Part shown: piece by piece, positions 45,711 to 56,726 of the stretch
Position numbering within the stretch: the stretch's first letter is position 1
Layout: each line of letters opens with the position of its first letter
Source of the DNA: Haematobia irritans
Lineage: Eukaryota > Arthropoda > Insecta > Diptera > Muscidae
Direction: 5' to 3'
DNA length: 64,000 bases
NCBI RefSeq assembly: GCF_050003625.1
Contig: NC_134400.1
Coordinates: forward strand, 43,386,557 to 43,450,556
Position numbers and translations under genes: made by a program
Notes under the pieces: generated by a model
What the model saw: the letters and a program-made list of their open reading frames with translations, nothing else
Database searches by the model: none
What the model was told of the DNA's origin: nothing

Positions 45711-47750
45711 AACAAGTATATACAGCAGTAAGTTCGGCCGGGCCGAATCTTAAATACCCACCACCATGAACCAAATATTAGGGTTTCCTTTGAAATTTCA
45801 GGAGGGCTTGAGGACTTGAGGACACAACCCGAAGATAAATTTAAAGATTTCACCTATGAGGACTATATCAGATTCTGGATTTGTAAGAACCATTTTTGTT
45901 TGAGTTTTAGAGGAATCATTAACATCTCTTGTAAGTGTGCAAGAAAATTATAAATTATCTTGATTTGAAATCTTAAATCTGTAGAAGTAAAATCTGGAAA
46001 TTTTACATTGAGTTTCAACCAATTTTCATTATCAGTGCGCCTTCTACACCCTCAAGAAGTGAAGTCGGTCTATATGGAGGCATTACCAAATGGACCGATA
46101 AAAACTTAATCCGATACACGTTTTTGTGAGCCTAAAATACCAGAATATTTACAATTTCAGGCATATCAGATAAAAACTACGGTTTCTAGAAACCCAAGGA
46201 GTTAAATCGGGAGATCGTTCTTATGGGGGCTATACTAAAATATGGACCGATACCCACCATTTTCGGCACACCTCTTTGTGACCCGAAAATACCTCTAGAT
46301 TTCCAATTTCAGGCAAATAGGATAAAAACTTCGGATTCTAGAAGCCCAAGAAGTAAAATTGGGAAATCGGTCTATATGGGGGCTATACCAAAATATGGAT
46401 CGATACTCACCATTTTCGGCACACCTCTTTATGGTCCTAAAATACCTCTAGATTTCCAATTTCAGACAAATTGGATAAAAATACGGTTTCTATAAGCCCA
46501 AGACCCCAAATCGGGAGATCGGTCTATATGGGGGCTATCCCTAAATATGGACCGATACTCACCATTTTCGGCACACCTCTTTATGGTCCTAAAATACCTC
46601 TAGATTTCCAATTTCAGACAAATTGGATAAAAAATACGGTTTCTATAAGCCCAAGACCCCAAATCGGGAGATCGGTCTATATGGGGGCTATCCCTAAATA
46701 TGGACCGATACTCACAATTTTTGGCACACGTATTTGTGGTCCTACAATACCTCTAGATTTCCAATTTCAGATAAATTGAATAAAAACTGCGGTTTCTATA
46801 AGCCCAAGAAGTAAAATCGGGAGATCGGTCTATATGGGGGCTATACCAAAATATGGACCGATACTCACAATTTTTGGCACACGTATTTGTGGTCCTACAA
46901 TACCTCTAGATTTCCAATTTCAGGTAAATTGAATAAAAACTGCGTTTTCTATAAGCCCAAGAAGTAAAATCGGGAGATCGGTCTATATGGGGGCTATACC
47001 AAAATATGGACCGATACTCACAATTTTTGTCACACGTATTTGTGGTCCTACAATACCTCTATATTTCAAATTTCAGGTAAATTGAATAAAAACTTCGGTT
47101 TCTATAAGCCCTAGAAGTAAAATCGGGAGATCGGTCTATATGGGGGCTATACCAAAATATGGACCGATACTCACAAATTTTGGCACACGTATTTGTGGTC
47201 GTACAATACCTCTAGACTTCCAATTTCAGGTAAATTGAATAAAAACTGCGGTTTCTATAAGCCCAAGAAGTAAAATCGGGAGATCGGTCTATATGGGGGC
47301 TATACCAAAACATGGACCGATACTCACCAGTTTTGGCACACCTCTTTATGGTCATAAAATACCTCTAGATTTCAAATTTCAGGCAAATTGGATAAAAACT
47401 ACGATTTCTATGAGCCCAAGACCCCAAATCGGGAGGTCGGTTTATATGGGGACTATATCAAAACCTAGACCGATATGGCCCATCTTCGAACTTGACCTGC
47501 CTGCAGACAAAAGACGAGTTTGTGCAAAATTTCAGCACGATTGCTTCATTATTGAAGGCTGTAGCGTGATTACAACAGACAGACAGACAGACAGACGGAC
47601 AGACGGACATCGTTATATCGTCTTAGAATTTCTCCCTGATCAAGAATATATATACTTTATACAGTCGGAAATCGATATTTCGATGCGTTACAAACGGAAT
47701 GACAAACTTATTATACCCCCGTCACCATTCTATGGTGGTGGGTATAATAA
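45711..47750 (+). mobile_element. Family C element, longest copy
   Basis: The head has GTTCGGCCGGGCCGAA. At least seven 153-bp units follow; TCTATATGGGGG falls at 46523, 46676, 46829, 46982 and 47135, each 153 apart. (GACA)n at 47578-47605 and the hairpin tail at 47712-47748. It is inserted in the LINE. Confidence 0.76.
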
Positions 47751-48480
47751 CGTATTACATGCCACAGATACTCAAGACGTTATCAATGAACAAGCTAATG
47801 ACAACGATAGGAGGTCCTCTTCCATGTGGGAGAAGGATACTCATAGAGATGACTAACAGAATACTTCTTTATGAATGTCAGATCTTGTGTCGACCCTACT
47901 GAGGCGATCTAAAGCGAAAAAGCTTGTTTCACTAAGGGGAACACCAGCTCAAACACCAGCAGGAACGATTCCAATAGACCTTCAGGAGTTTGAGTAGTAG
48001 AAGGTTTTCAAAGGTAAACAACAAGGCGCGACAAACTGGGTACCGAACATCCAACAGGATACCAGAGATAAATTGCAGAAACGAGCCAAGGGATATATGG
48101 ACACACCGAGAGAGAATATATGGGGAAGTGGCTTGTTACATGACTGAGATGCTCAAGCAGATAAACTACGCAACCGAAAAAAGCTGCAATGATAACGTGA
48201 CAAACATAGGAGGCCACCTTTTAAGAGGGTGTCGACCCTACAGAGACAATCAAGAGCGATAAACCTGTTTTCGGTACAGAGAAGCAGCAGCTCTGACAAT
48301 CACTTCGGCATACTGCACAGTATCAGGGGAAGCCGCATTAGATATAGCAGGAACGGTCCCAATAGACCTCCAGGCGATTGAGCGGCAAAAGGTTTTCGAG
48401 CCCAAACAAACTTGATACCGAACATCTGGTCAAATGGCAGGAACAATATATAGGGCAGATGGACACACCGACATACAGCT

Positions 48481-48831
48481 ATGGAGAGAGAGAAGATCTG
48501 GGAAAGTGACGTATCGCATGACCTGATGCTTTCTGGTCATGGCTACTTTCGAAGGAATCTGTACCGTATGTGGAAATACAGCTTAGGAAACTTTATTGCC
48601 GATGTAGAGGAGGTCGCAGATGATGCTGCTCATACAATCTTTAGATGTAAGCGATGGACAAAACGGCGAAAAGCGCTTGAAGATGAAATTGGGCACATCC
48701 CTCCAAGAAATATAATCCACAAAAGGGTGCGAAGTGAGAGGAAATGGGAGGCCATAAGGCGTTTTGCAGAACATGTTCTCCGCAATAAAAGGTTGAGATG
48801 GACACGACGACATGAGAAATATAAGCTTTAG
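48481..48831 (+). pseudogene. LINE ORF2 C-terminal domain fragment
   Basis: LSGHGYFRRNLYRM, DDAAHTIFRCKRW and IPPRNIIHKRVRSERKW match the zinc-containing tail of R1-type ORF2, though the first Cys pair is missing (SLGNFIAD). A similar fragment is on - at 36190-35925. Confidence 0.68.
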
Positions 48832-49128
48832 CCTGGATACGGACTAAAACGAAACGGTCACGGGCCACGTGGGGGTCCACGTTGAAGTAATGCTAAAGTG
48901 GTTTCGAGTGTGTAATAATAACCCCAGGGAAAAGCGATGGGTTTTTAGCCGATATCGTCGATTGTGATGGAGTCCGGCATACGGATGGACGCACTGTAAG
49001 GTGTATAAAGCATTTCCCTATCCTTACCCGCAACAAAATTATATTAAAAACTAAATTAAATAAATTTTATAGTATTTAAGTTTGGTTTTATTTTGTTCAA
49101 TTTTATTTATATTTTTGTTTTCTTTTAG

Positions 49129-49782
49129 AACTACAAAAGGGTGGCAGAAATTTGGATGGACGAATACAAAGAGTTCTTATACGAACACATACCCAAACTC
49201 AATCAGATCGATGCAGGAGATTTGTCGCAACAAAAACTCTTAAAGACTGCACTCAAGTGTAAACCTTTTAAATGGTTTATGGAGCATATAGCCTTTGATT
49301 TGCTCAAGGCCTATCCCCCTATAAAACCCCCAGATTTTGCCAGTGGAGCCATACAAAGCGTAGCTCTACCAGATTTATGTTTGGATTTAGATGGTGTTGA
49401 ACCACGTCAGAAATTGGAAAATGTTCTTAAACCCTGTTCGCCAGACTTGAAATATCCCTATGATGGACAAAAATGGCATCTTGGATTTAGACGTGATCTA
49501 CAACATCATGGAAATTGTTTGGAAGTACAAAACTGGCATTCGTATGCTCCAATTTGGCTTTGGCCTTGCCACAATAGAGGTGGCAATCAATGGTGGTATT
49601 ATGATCGAAACGCTCAATTGCTAATCCAGGGCGATAAGGAATTCACTCAACGTTGTATGGAAGTGAATGGTGAAACGAAAGAGATTTTTGTAAATTATTG
49701 TGATCTTGCCAGAAAAGAACAAAAATGGCTATTTGGTTATGTTAATGAAACTGCCATGGAGTATTTTTTCAAAGAAACTTAA
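49129..49782 (+). CDS. GalNAc-transferase exon 3: catalytic end and lectin domain
   Basis: The acceptor is TTTTCTTTTAG. It codes residues 426-642. NYKRVAEIWMDEYKEFLYEH is the family's N..R.AEVWMDEYK block closing the catalytic domain. From about residue 500 a ricin-type beta-trefoil follows with LCLDLDG, HGNCLEVQNW, GGNQWWYYD and KEQKWLFGY. The frame is open to TAA at 49780-49782. Confidence 0.9.
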   Translation, partial: NYKRVAEIWMDEYKEFLYEHIPKLNQIDAGDLSQQKLLKTALKCKPFKWFMEHIAFDLLKAYPPIKPPDFASGAIQSVALPDLCLDLDGVEPRQKLENVLKPCSPDLKYPYDGQKWHLGFRRDLQHHGNCLEVQNWHSYAPIWLWPCHNRGGNQWWYYDRNAQLLIQGDKEFTQRCMEVNGETKEIFVNYCDLARKEQKWLFGYVNETAMEYFFKET

Positions 49783-49849
49783 GTGATAATGAAAAATCTT
49801 AGCATAGATGATTCTTGTCAAAGTATAGAGTTAGGACCACTGCAAGCTT

Positions 49850-49855
49850 AATAAA
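49850..49855 (+). terminator. PolyA signal of the GalNAc-transferase gene
   Basis: AATAAA 67 bases after the stop. A family A element starts about 90 bases later. Confidence 0.65.
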
Positions 49856-49946
49856 GGAAATGAAAAAAAAAAACTTCTGAAAAAATAGTAATCTTTTCAA
49901 CATTAATAAATTTTTTGCCTTTTTTTTTGAGTTGAAAGCATATATA

Positions 49947-51369
49947 AACAAGTAAGGAAAGTCTAAAGTCGGGCGGGGCCGACTATATTATACCCTGCAC
50001 CACTTTGTGGATCTAAATTGTCTATACCATATCACATCCGTCAAATGTGTTGGGGGCTATATATAAAAGTTTGTCCCAAAAACATACATTTAAATATCAC
50101 TCGATATGGACAGAATTTGATAGATTTCTACATAATCTATGGAGCTATGGGAGCTATATCTAAATCTGAACCGATTTGGCTGATATTTTGCAAGTTTTTC
50201 GAGACTCATAAATTTGAGGAAGATCGGTTGATATACACGCCAATTATGACCAGATCGGTGAAAAATATATATGGCAGCTATATCTAAATCTGAACCGATT
50301 TTTTCCAAAATCAATAGGGATCGTCTTTGAGCCGAAACAGGACCCTATACCAAATTTTAGGACAATAGGACTAAAACTGCGAGCTGTACTTTGCACATAA
50401 AAATACATCAACAGACAGACAGACGGACATCGCTAAATCGACTCAGAATTTAATTCTAAGACGATAGGTATACTAAACAATGTGTCTCAAACTTTTCCTT
50501 CTTGGCGTTACATACAAATGCCCAAACTTATTATACCCTGTACCACAGTAGTGGTGAAGGGTATATATATGGGAAACATTTAAATCTGAAGCAATTTTAA
50601 GGAAACTTCGCAAAAAATTATATATGATTTATTGCTCGATATATATGTATTAGAAGTTTAGGAAAATTAGAGTCATTTTTACAACTTTTCGACTAAGCAG
50701 TGGCGATTTTACAAGGAAAATTTGGTATTTTGACCATTTTTGTCGAAATCAGAAAAACATATATATGGGAGCTATATCTAAATCTGAACCGATTTCAAAT
50801 TCAAATTTGGCACGCATAGCTACAATGCTAATTCTACTCCCTGTGCAAAATTTCAACTAAATCGGAGTTAAAAATTGGCCTCTGTGGTCATATAGTTTAA
50901 ATCGGGCGGAAGCTATATATGGGAGATATATCTAAATCTGAACCGATTTCAACCAAATTTGGCACGCATAGCTACAATGCTAATTATACTCCCTGTGTAA
51001 AATTTCATCTTAATCGGAGCAAAAAATTGGCCTCTGTGGTCATATGAGTGTAAATCTGGCGAAAGCTATATATGGGAGCTATATCTAAATCTGAACCGAT
51101 TTGGCTGATATTTTGCAAGTTTTTCGAGACTCATAAAATATTCGGATGTACGGAATTTGAGGAAGATCGGTTGATATACACGCCAATTAAGACCAGATCG
51201 GTGAAAAATATATATGACAGCTATATCTAAATCTGAACCGATTTCAATAGGGACCGTCTTTGAGCCGAAACAGGATCCTATACCAAATTTTAGGACAATC
51301 GAACTAAATTTGCGAGCTGTACTTTGCACACAAAAATACATCAACAGACAGACGGACAGACAGACAGAC

Positions 51370-51401
<32 letters not shown>

Positions 51402-51545
51402 GGACATCGCTAAATCGACTCAGAATTTAATTCTAAGACGATCGGTATACTAAACGATGGGTCTCAGACTTTTCCTTCTTGGCGTTACATACAAATGCAC
51501 AAACTTATTATACCCTGTACCACAGTAGTGGTGAAGGGTATAAAA
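49947..51545 (+). mobile_element. Family A cluster: one head, two tails
   Basis: The head begins AACAAGTAAGG at 49947 and, after a deletion, leads to a first tail ending near 50564. A headless body (ATATGGGAAACATTTAAATC) follows at once and ends with a second tail at 51545. The GACA/GACG tract is 51345-51403 in the second unit. Confidence 0.74.
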
Positions 51546-51905
51546 ATGAAATTAAGAGATATAATTTGTCACTACAAGTCCAAGATGGCATCAAAGGGGA
51601 AAAACTTCTGAAATATTACGTTACTTATTCAAAATTAGCAAAATATAAAACAAAGTCAAGAATTTAAATTAAGAGCCACTAAGATGATAAATGTGTTAAC
51701 GTTAATTTTTACAGTTTACAGAATTTTATTTTTGTGGATGATAGTTAAAAACAACCATAAACTAAAATCGAAAACTCAAACTTAATAAAATTATAACATA
51801 AAAGGCAATACGTGACAAAAACTCGCTCATCCAAAATTCCTTCGTTGTTATAAATAATGGATTTTTTACATAAAATATACTCTAAAAGATAAAATATTTT
51901 AATAT
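51546..51905. other. Unassigned AT-rich spacer
   Basis: No gene or recognised repeat. Confidence 0.4.
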
Positions 51906-52565
51906 TTATATTAACTTATATTAACTTTGTCATTCCGTTTGTAAAACATCGAAATATTGCTGTAAGACCCCATAACTATATAGCCCCCTTATAAACCGAT
52001 CTCCAGATTTGACCTCCGGAGCCTCTTAGAGGAGCAAATTTCATCCTATCCGGTTGAAACTTGGTACGTGGTGTAACTATATAGTCTATAAGAACCATGC
52101 AAGAATTAGTCCACATCGGCCTATAATTATATATAGCCCCCATATAAACCGATCCCCAGATTTGACCTCCGGAGCCTCTTGGAGGAGTAAAATTCATTCG
52201 ATCCGCTTGAAACTTGGTACGTGATGTGAGTATAAGGTCTCTAACAACCATGCACAAATTGGTCCATATCGGTCCATAATTATATATAGCCCCCATCCCC
52301 AGATTTGGCTTGCGGAACCTCTAAGAGAAGCAAATTTCATCCGATTCGGCTGAAATTTAGTACATGGTATTAGTATATCATATCTAACAACCATGCAAAA
52401 ATTGGTCCATAATTATACATAGCCCCCATATAAACCGTTCCCCAGATTTGAAATCCGGAGCCTCTTGGAGAAGCAAAATTCATCCGATCCGGTTGAAATT
52501 TGGAACGTGGTGTTAGTATATGGCCGCTTATGCCATGCCAAAATTGGTCCATAGCGGTTCGTAAT
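51906..52565 (-). mobile_element. Family B fragment, minus
   Basis: Part of the tail (AACTTTGTCATTCCGTTTGT on +) is joined by a deletion to 153-bp units (51975-52565). The GTCY tract and hairpin are gone. It runs on into the family B minisatellite. Confidence 0.65.
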
Positions 52566-53021
52566 CATTGTTGCCACTCGAGCCAAAAATAATCGACCAA
52601 CATTTTATTTCTATAGAAAATTTTGTCAACGTTTTATTTCTATAGAAAATTTTGTCAAAATTTTATTTCTATAGAAAATGTTGTCAAAATTTTATTTCTA
52701 CACGCAAACAAATAATTCTTTCCTCCCAAACGAAATGTTAGACAAACAAATTTCGTTTCGCATTTGCTTTCCGCTGAAAGGAAGTGTATTTGGAAGAAAA
52801 GTATATAGTTTTTGTAATAAACGTTTATTTTTTTCCAGGATGTAAAAACAATTTCATAAAGACTAACCCAAAAAATAAATTTTTCTGGCTAATTGCATCC
52901 CTCACAGCTTTCTCACTTCCACGAGGTTTTTTAGTTCTTAGTACCTTTTTCTGTAATACAAACAATGTAGAATAAATTATAGGATTTTATAAATGTTTAA
53001 AATTTTGTTTTATCTTTCGCC

Positions 53022-53050
53022 TGGGCGGAGAATCGAACCGCGGACCATGC
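53022..53050 (-). ncRNA. Truncated tRNA-like module, minus
   Basis: GGAGAATCGAACCG on + is the same B box (GGTTCGATTCT on -) as at 16098-16108. The A-box side is replaced by other sequence from about 53056. Confidence 0.5.
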
Positions 53051-53055
53051 AATCA

Positions 53056-53222
53056 TCGTTGATAATTATTTTGCTTATGGAAGGGGTTTCTGATAAAGTT
53101 GGCAAAAAAATCGACGACGTAAATCGAATGGCGACGTAAATCGAAGTTTGATGGAACAAAAAATTTGTCAACGTAAATCGAAACAACGTAAACCGAGACT
53201 ACGTAAATCGAGGGATTACTGT
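53056..53222. repeat. Short repeats ACGTAAATCGA and pogo-like end
   Basis: ACGTAAATCGA or a close form occurs five times at 53115-53212. The last runs into CGAGGGATTACTG followed by TA; read back it is CAGTAATCCCTCG, like pogo/Tigger-type ends. It cuts the tRNA-like module at 53022. The left end was not found. Confidence 0.5.
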
Positions 53223-53224
53223 AT

Positions 53225-53640
53225 AAGTTACATTTATATAGCATAGCTTGCGGCGCACACGAGCTGATTAAACAAACTTTATTTAACAGAAAAATACGTC
53301 CGACTTGCATGCCAAGGGTCGTGGGTTCGATCCCTGCTTCGACCAAAGTTTTTTATTTTTTTTACAAGTTACATTTATATAGCATAGCTTGCGGCGCACA
53401 CGAGCTGATTAAACAAACTTTATTTAACAGAAAAATACGTCCGACTTGCATGCCAAGGGTCGTGGGTTCGATCCCTGCTTCGACCAAAGTTTTTTATTTT
53501 TTTTACAAGTTACATTTATATAGCATAGCTTGCGGCGCACACGAGCTGATTAAACAAACTTTATTTAACAGAAAAATACGTCCGACTTGGCTTCCCAAGG
53601 GTCGTGGGTTCGATCCCTGCTTCGACCAAAGTTTTTTAAT
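53225..53640 (+). repeat. Three tandem 141-bp copies with a tRNA B box
   Basis: AAGTTACATTTATATAGCAT starts at 53225, 53366 and 53507. Each copy ends GGGTCGTGGGTTCGATCCCTGC, a better B box (GGTTCGATCCC) than in copy 1 at 16324. The A box half has been lost. The third copy differs around the stem before the B box (GGCTTCCC for GCATGCC). Confidence 0.8.
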
Positions 53641-53656
53641 GTTGAATATTTTTATT

Positions 53657-53702
53657 AATGTTGAATATTTTGTCGGAAGATTCCGACAAAATATTCAACA
53701 TT
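53657..53702. repeat. Perfect 46-base palindrome
   Basis: Two 22-base arms (53657-53678 and 53681-53702) around GA are exact reverse complements; the arm reads AATGTTGAATATTTTGTCGG AA. Confidence 0.9.
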
Positions 53703-54030
53703 GCATTCTACTATATTAAATGTTTACTATGAACTGTAAAATGTGTCTTATTAAAGACCTAAAGTCAGAAAAGAACAGTGTTTGATATAAACAAAATGGA
53801 CTGTGTTGTTGGTTCAAAAATAACTTTTTTTATTGAAAAAATAAAAATTTTGTAACAAACGATTTTTTTGTGATTTCGAATTTTCGAAGCAATTCAAAAA
53901 ACTCTAACAAAGGAAAAACGTTTTCGGTACACGTTTTCCAAACGTTTTTTTTTCGTGTATATAAAATTTTCTCAAGACTTTATTTCTATAGAAAATTTTG
54001 TCAAAATTTTATTTCTATAGAAAACTTTGT

Positions 54031-54202
54031 TCTAAATGTTCTGTTATAGTTTGATGTCGTTTTCGATTGTCATCTGTAGTGCACATCGGTAGTCAAAGGG
54101 TTCATTACAATATTTTTGGTAGGACCTTTTTTGCAGATCAACGATATCATTGCATTGACCACTATGTGGTTAAGTTTATAAACATTAATGATTATTTAAT
54201 TT
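54031..54202. other. Unassigned spacer
   Basis: No gene or known repeat seen. Confidence 0.4.
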
Positions 54203-55776
54203 TTATACCCTCCACCATAGGATGGGGGGTATTTTAACTTTGTCATTCCGTTTGTAACACATCGAAATATTGCTCTAAGACCCCATAAAGTATATATATT
54301 CTGGGTCGTGGTGAAATTCTGAGTCGACCTGAGCATGTCCGTCCGTTTATTGAAATCACGCTAACTTCCGAACAAAACAAGCTATCGACTTGAAACTTGG
54401 CACAAGTAGTTGTTATTGATGTAGGTCGAAATGCAAATGGGTAATTTTGGTCTAATTTTACGTATAGCCCCCATATAAAGGGACCCCCAAATTTGGCTTG
54501 CGGCTCCTCTAAGAGAAGCAAATTTTATCCGATCCGGCTGAAATTTGGTACATGTTGTTAGTATATGGTCTCTAACAACCATGCCAAAATTGGTCCACAT
54601 CGGTCCATAATTATATATAGCCCCCATATAAACTGATCCCCCGATTTGGCGAAGGAGAAGCAAATTTTATCATATCCGGCTGAAATTTGGTACATGGTGC
54701 TAGTATATGGTCTCTAATGACCATGTCAAAATTGGTCCACATCGGTTCATAATTATATATAGCCCCCATATAAACCGATCACCAGATTTGACCTCCGGAG
54801 CCTCTTGGAAGACAACAATTCATCTGATACTGTTGAAATTTGGTACGTGGTGTTAATATATGGCCTCAAACACCCATGCAAAAATTGGTCTTAATCGGTC
54901 CATAATTATATATAGGCCCTATATAAATCGATCACCAGATTTGACCTCCGGAGCCCCTTGGAAGAGCAAAATTCATCCGATTCGGTTGAAATTTGGTACG
55001 TGATGTTAGTATATGGTATCCAACAACCATGCAGGAATTGGTTTATATCAGTCTATAATTATATATAGCTCCCATATAAAAAGATATATGGCATCCCGAT
55101 CCCCAGAGCGGTTTATATGGCATCCTCCGGTGCCTTTTGGAGAAGCAAAATTCATCCGATCTGGTTGAAATTTGGTGCGTGGTGATAGTATATTTAACAA
55201 CCATGCCAAAAGTGGTACATATCAGTCCATAATCATATATAGCCCCCATATAAACCGATCCCGAAATTTGGTTTTGGAGCCTCTTGGAGGATCCGAGTCA
55301 GTTGAAATTTGGTACATTGTGCTAGAATATGGCCGTTAACAACCATGCCTAACTAGGTCCATATCGGTCTATAGTTATATGTAGCCCTCATATAAATCGA
55401 TCCCCAATCACGCAAAAATTGGTCCATATCAAGTTCATAATTGTGTATAGCCCCCATATAAGCGACCCCATATTTCAATTCTGGCTCTCTACCTATCGTG
55501 CAAAATGTACATATCGATTTGAAATTATTTGTAGATACATACCTATACATAACTTTGATATATACCACGTACGGATACATACCTATACATAACTTTGATA
55601 TATACCCCGTATGGACTAACTCACAATTTAAAAAACGATGTCAAGAAGTTTTAAGGTACCACAACCCAAGTAATTCGATTGTGGATGACAGTCTTTCATA
55701 GAAGTTTCTACGCAATCCATGGTGTAGGGTACATAAGATTCGGCCTGGCCGAACTTACGGCCGTATATAATTGTTT
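54203..55776 (-). mobile_element. Family B element, minus, complete
   Basis: The hairpin tail (ATACCCTCCACCATAGGATGGGGGG on +) is at 54204-54235. 153-bp units run 54460-55460. The head is at 55776-55690 with GGCCTGGCCGAACTTACGGCC on +. Near the head a short piece (TACATACCTATACATAACTTTGATATATACC) is doubled at about 55536-55605. The GTCY tract is very short. Confidence 0.72.
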
Positions 55777-56726
55777 CAGATTTATATTGCAAAGTGATTT
55801 TCTGGATATTATAAAAATGAAAATGTCAAACCCATGGTGTTAAAATCTCAAGCATTCACATAATTCACAGAACAAATATTCAAACCATATTCAATATAAA
55901 ATCCAATGATTTCATTAACAAATACGCAAAAGTATACAGAGAGGGATTTAAAAATTTTGAAAACAAATTCAAGTGGCTTTGATTGTTGACAAAAGGAATT
56001 ACGCTCAAGTGTGAATGAATGAGTGAATTGGGTTGGATAGATGGATGAATGGATGCATTGATGAATGCTGTGTGGATTTTAAAAACCTACATTGCCTGCC
56101 CCTGCAGTAGCAATATTAGTTTTTACTCTTTTTCTTTCCCTCAAAAACCTAAAAACACCAAAAGCAATTGCTATTCAAATTCCATTGTTATTGTCATTTG
56201 GATTGGTGCTGCCTTTGTTATTTTTGTGTATTTAAATTGAAATCCTATGATGAGAGGACCCATGTTATGTGGACCATTGAGCTGGGGTTATTGATTGCGT
56301 GGTTGCTCTTTTCATTGAATTTTTTGGGCTAACCAAAGTAAATTTTGTTTTGTGGATAGACATCAAGAACTCCATTCACAATGAACATATTGACAACAAT
56401 CGGGAACTGTATAGTTTTAATATTTCTTCCTAGAAGTTTGAGGCTAGTTTTTGAGCAAAATAAACTAAGTTCAGCATTAAAAGTCTAAAGTGACTGTTTT
56501 TTTTTATATTTTTTTGTAATTTTCGTTAAAAGTATTTTTTTGCCCTGAAAGAACAGTTTTCTTTCCAAAGGAACGAAATTTTAGACAATCAAATTTTTTT
56601 CTAAAAGCCACTGTTGCACTGTCTATCCTAGATTTTGGTTTATTTGTTTTTAATGAGGGAATTTCGTCTGTGGAGCCTGTACACGGGTGACTGATATGTA
56701 ATGCAACAAAGTAAAGAGTTTTATAT
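55777..56726. other. Probably unique intergenic sequence
   Basis: No gene recognised. GGATGAATGGATG-like short repeats at 56033-56070. Bases about 56540-56610 (TTTCTTTCCAAAGGAACGAAATTTTAGACAATCAAA) resemble the left end of the element at 52701. Confidence 0.4.

Larger units (their letters stand above)
44317..49020 (+). mobile_element. R1-like LINE 3' half, plus, with duplications and a nested family C element
   Basis: Reverse transcriptase blocks run 44350-45300 in shifting frames: KAPDPDGKAA, LRALKEVSD, YADDIDAMIKTT, VIPTKQSIMYLGLKLDS. After 45711-47750 (family C) come repeated pieces of the segment about 45380-45710 (again at about 47800-48130 and 48230-48490), then the C-terminal block LMLSGHGYFRRNLYRM (48520) and the 3' untranslated part from 48832. 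It fills intron 2 of the GalNAc-transferase in sense orientation. It is dead. Confidence 0.68.
27202..49782 (+). pseudogene. Polypeptide N-acetylgalactosaminyltransferase gene, exon 2 split by a hAT
   Basis: Family members add GalNAc from UDP-GalNAc to Ser/Thr of proteins in the Golgi, starting mucin-type O-glycans. Exons are 27202-27707, 40542-44246 (interrupted) and 49129-49782. Leaving out the hAT and one 8-bp copy, the frame would be 1929 nt, 642 residues, normal for the family. In order: cytoplasmic tail, signal anchor (about 19-40), stem, glycosyltransferase A domain with DXH as DAH (274-276) and WGAEQ (376-380; usually WGGEN), then a ricin-type lectin domain with CLD (509) and NQWW. 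Introns have GT/AG ends. With the insertion the frame runs into the transposon and stops at about 41034, before the WGxE block, so this allele should give no full enzyme. Everything else looks intact. Confidence 0.85.
52701..53957. mobile_element. TA-flanked element with tRNA-like modules (copy 2)
   Basis: TA is on both sides (52699-52700, 53958-53959). The ends are CACGCAAACAAA and, read back, CACGAAAAAAAA. The core is homologous to 15990-16600 in copy 1: CTTTCTCACTTCCACGA, TACCTTTTTCTGTAATACAA, the two tRNA-like halves, GATATAAAC, AAAATAAAAATTTTGTAACAAA. It holds a 141-bp triplication, a perfect 46-base palindrome and a possible pogo-like end. Confidence 0.7.
52566..54030 (-). repeat. Family B minisatellite, split by a TA-flanked element
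   Basis: TTTCTATAGAAAATTTTGTCA units at 52590-52700 resume at 53960-54030. Setting aside 52701-53957 plus one TA joins TTTATTTCTA to TAAAATTTTCTC-like text, the normal unit. Confidence 0.7.
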
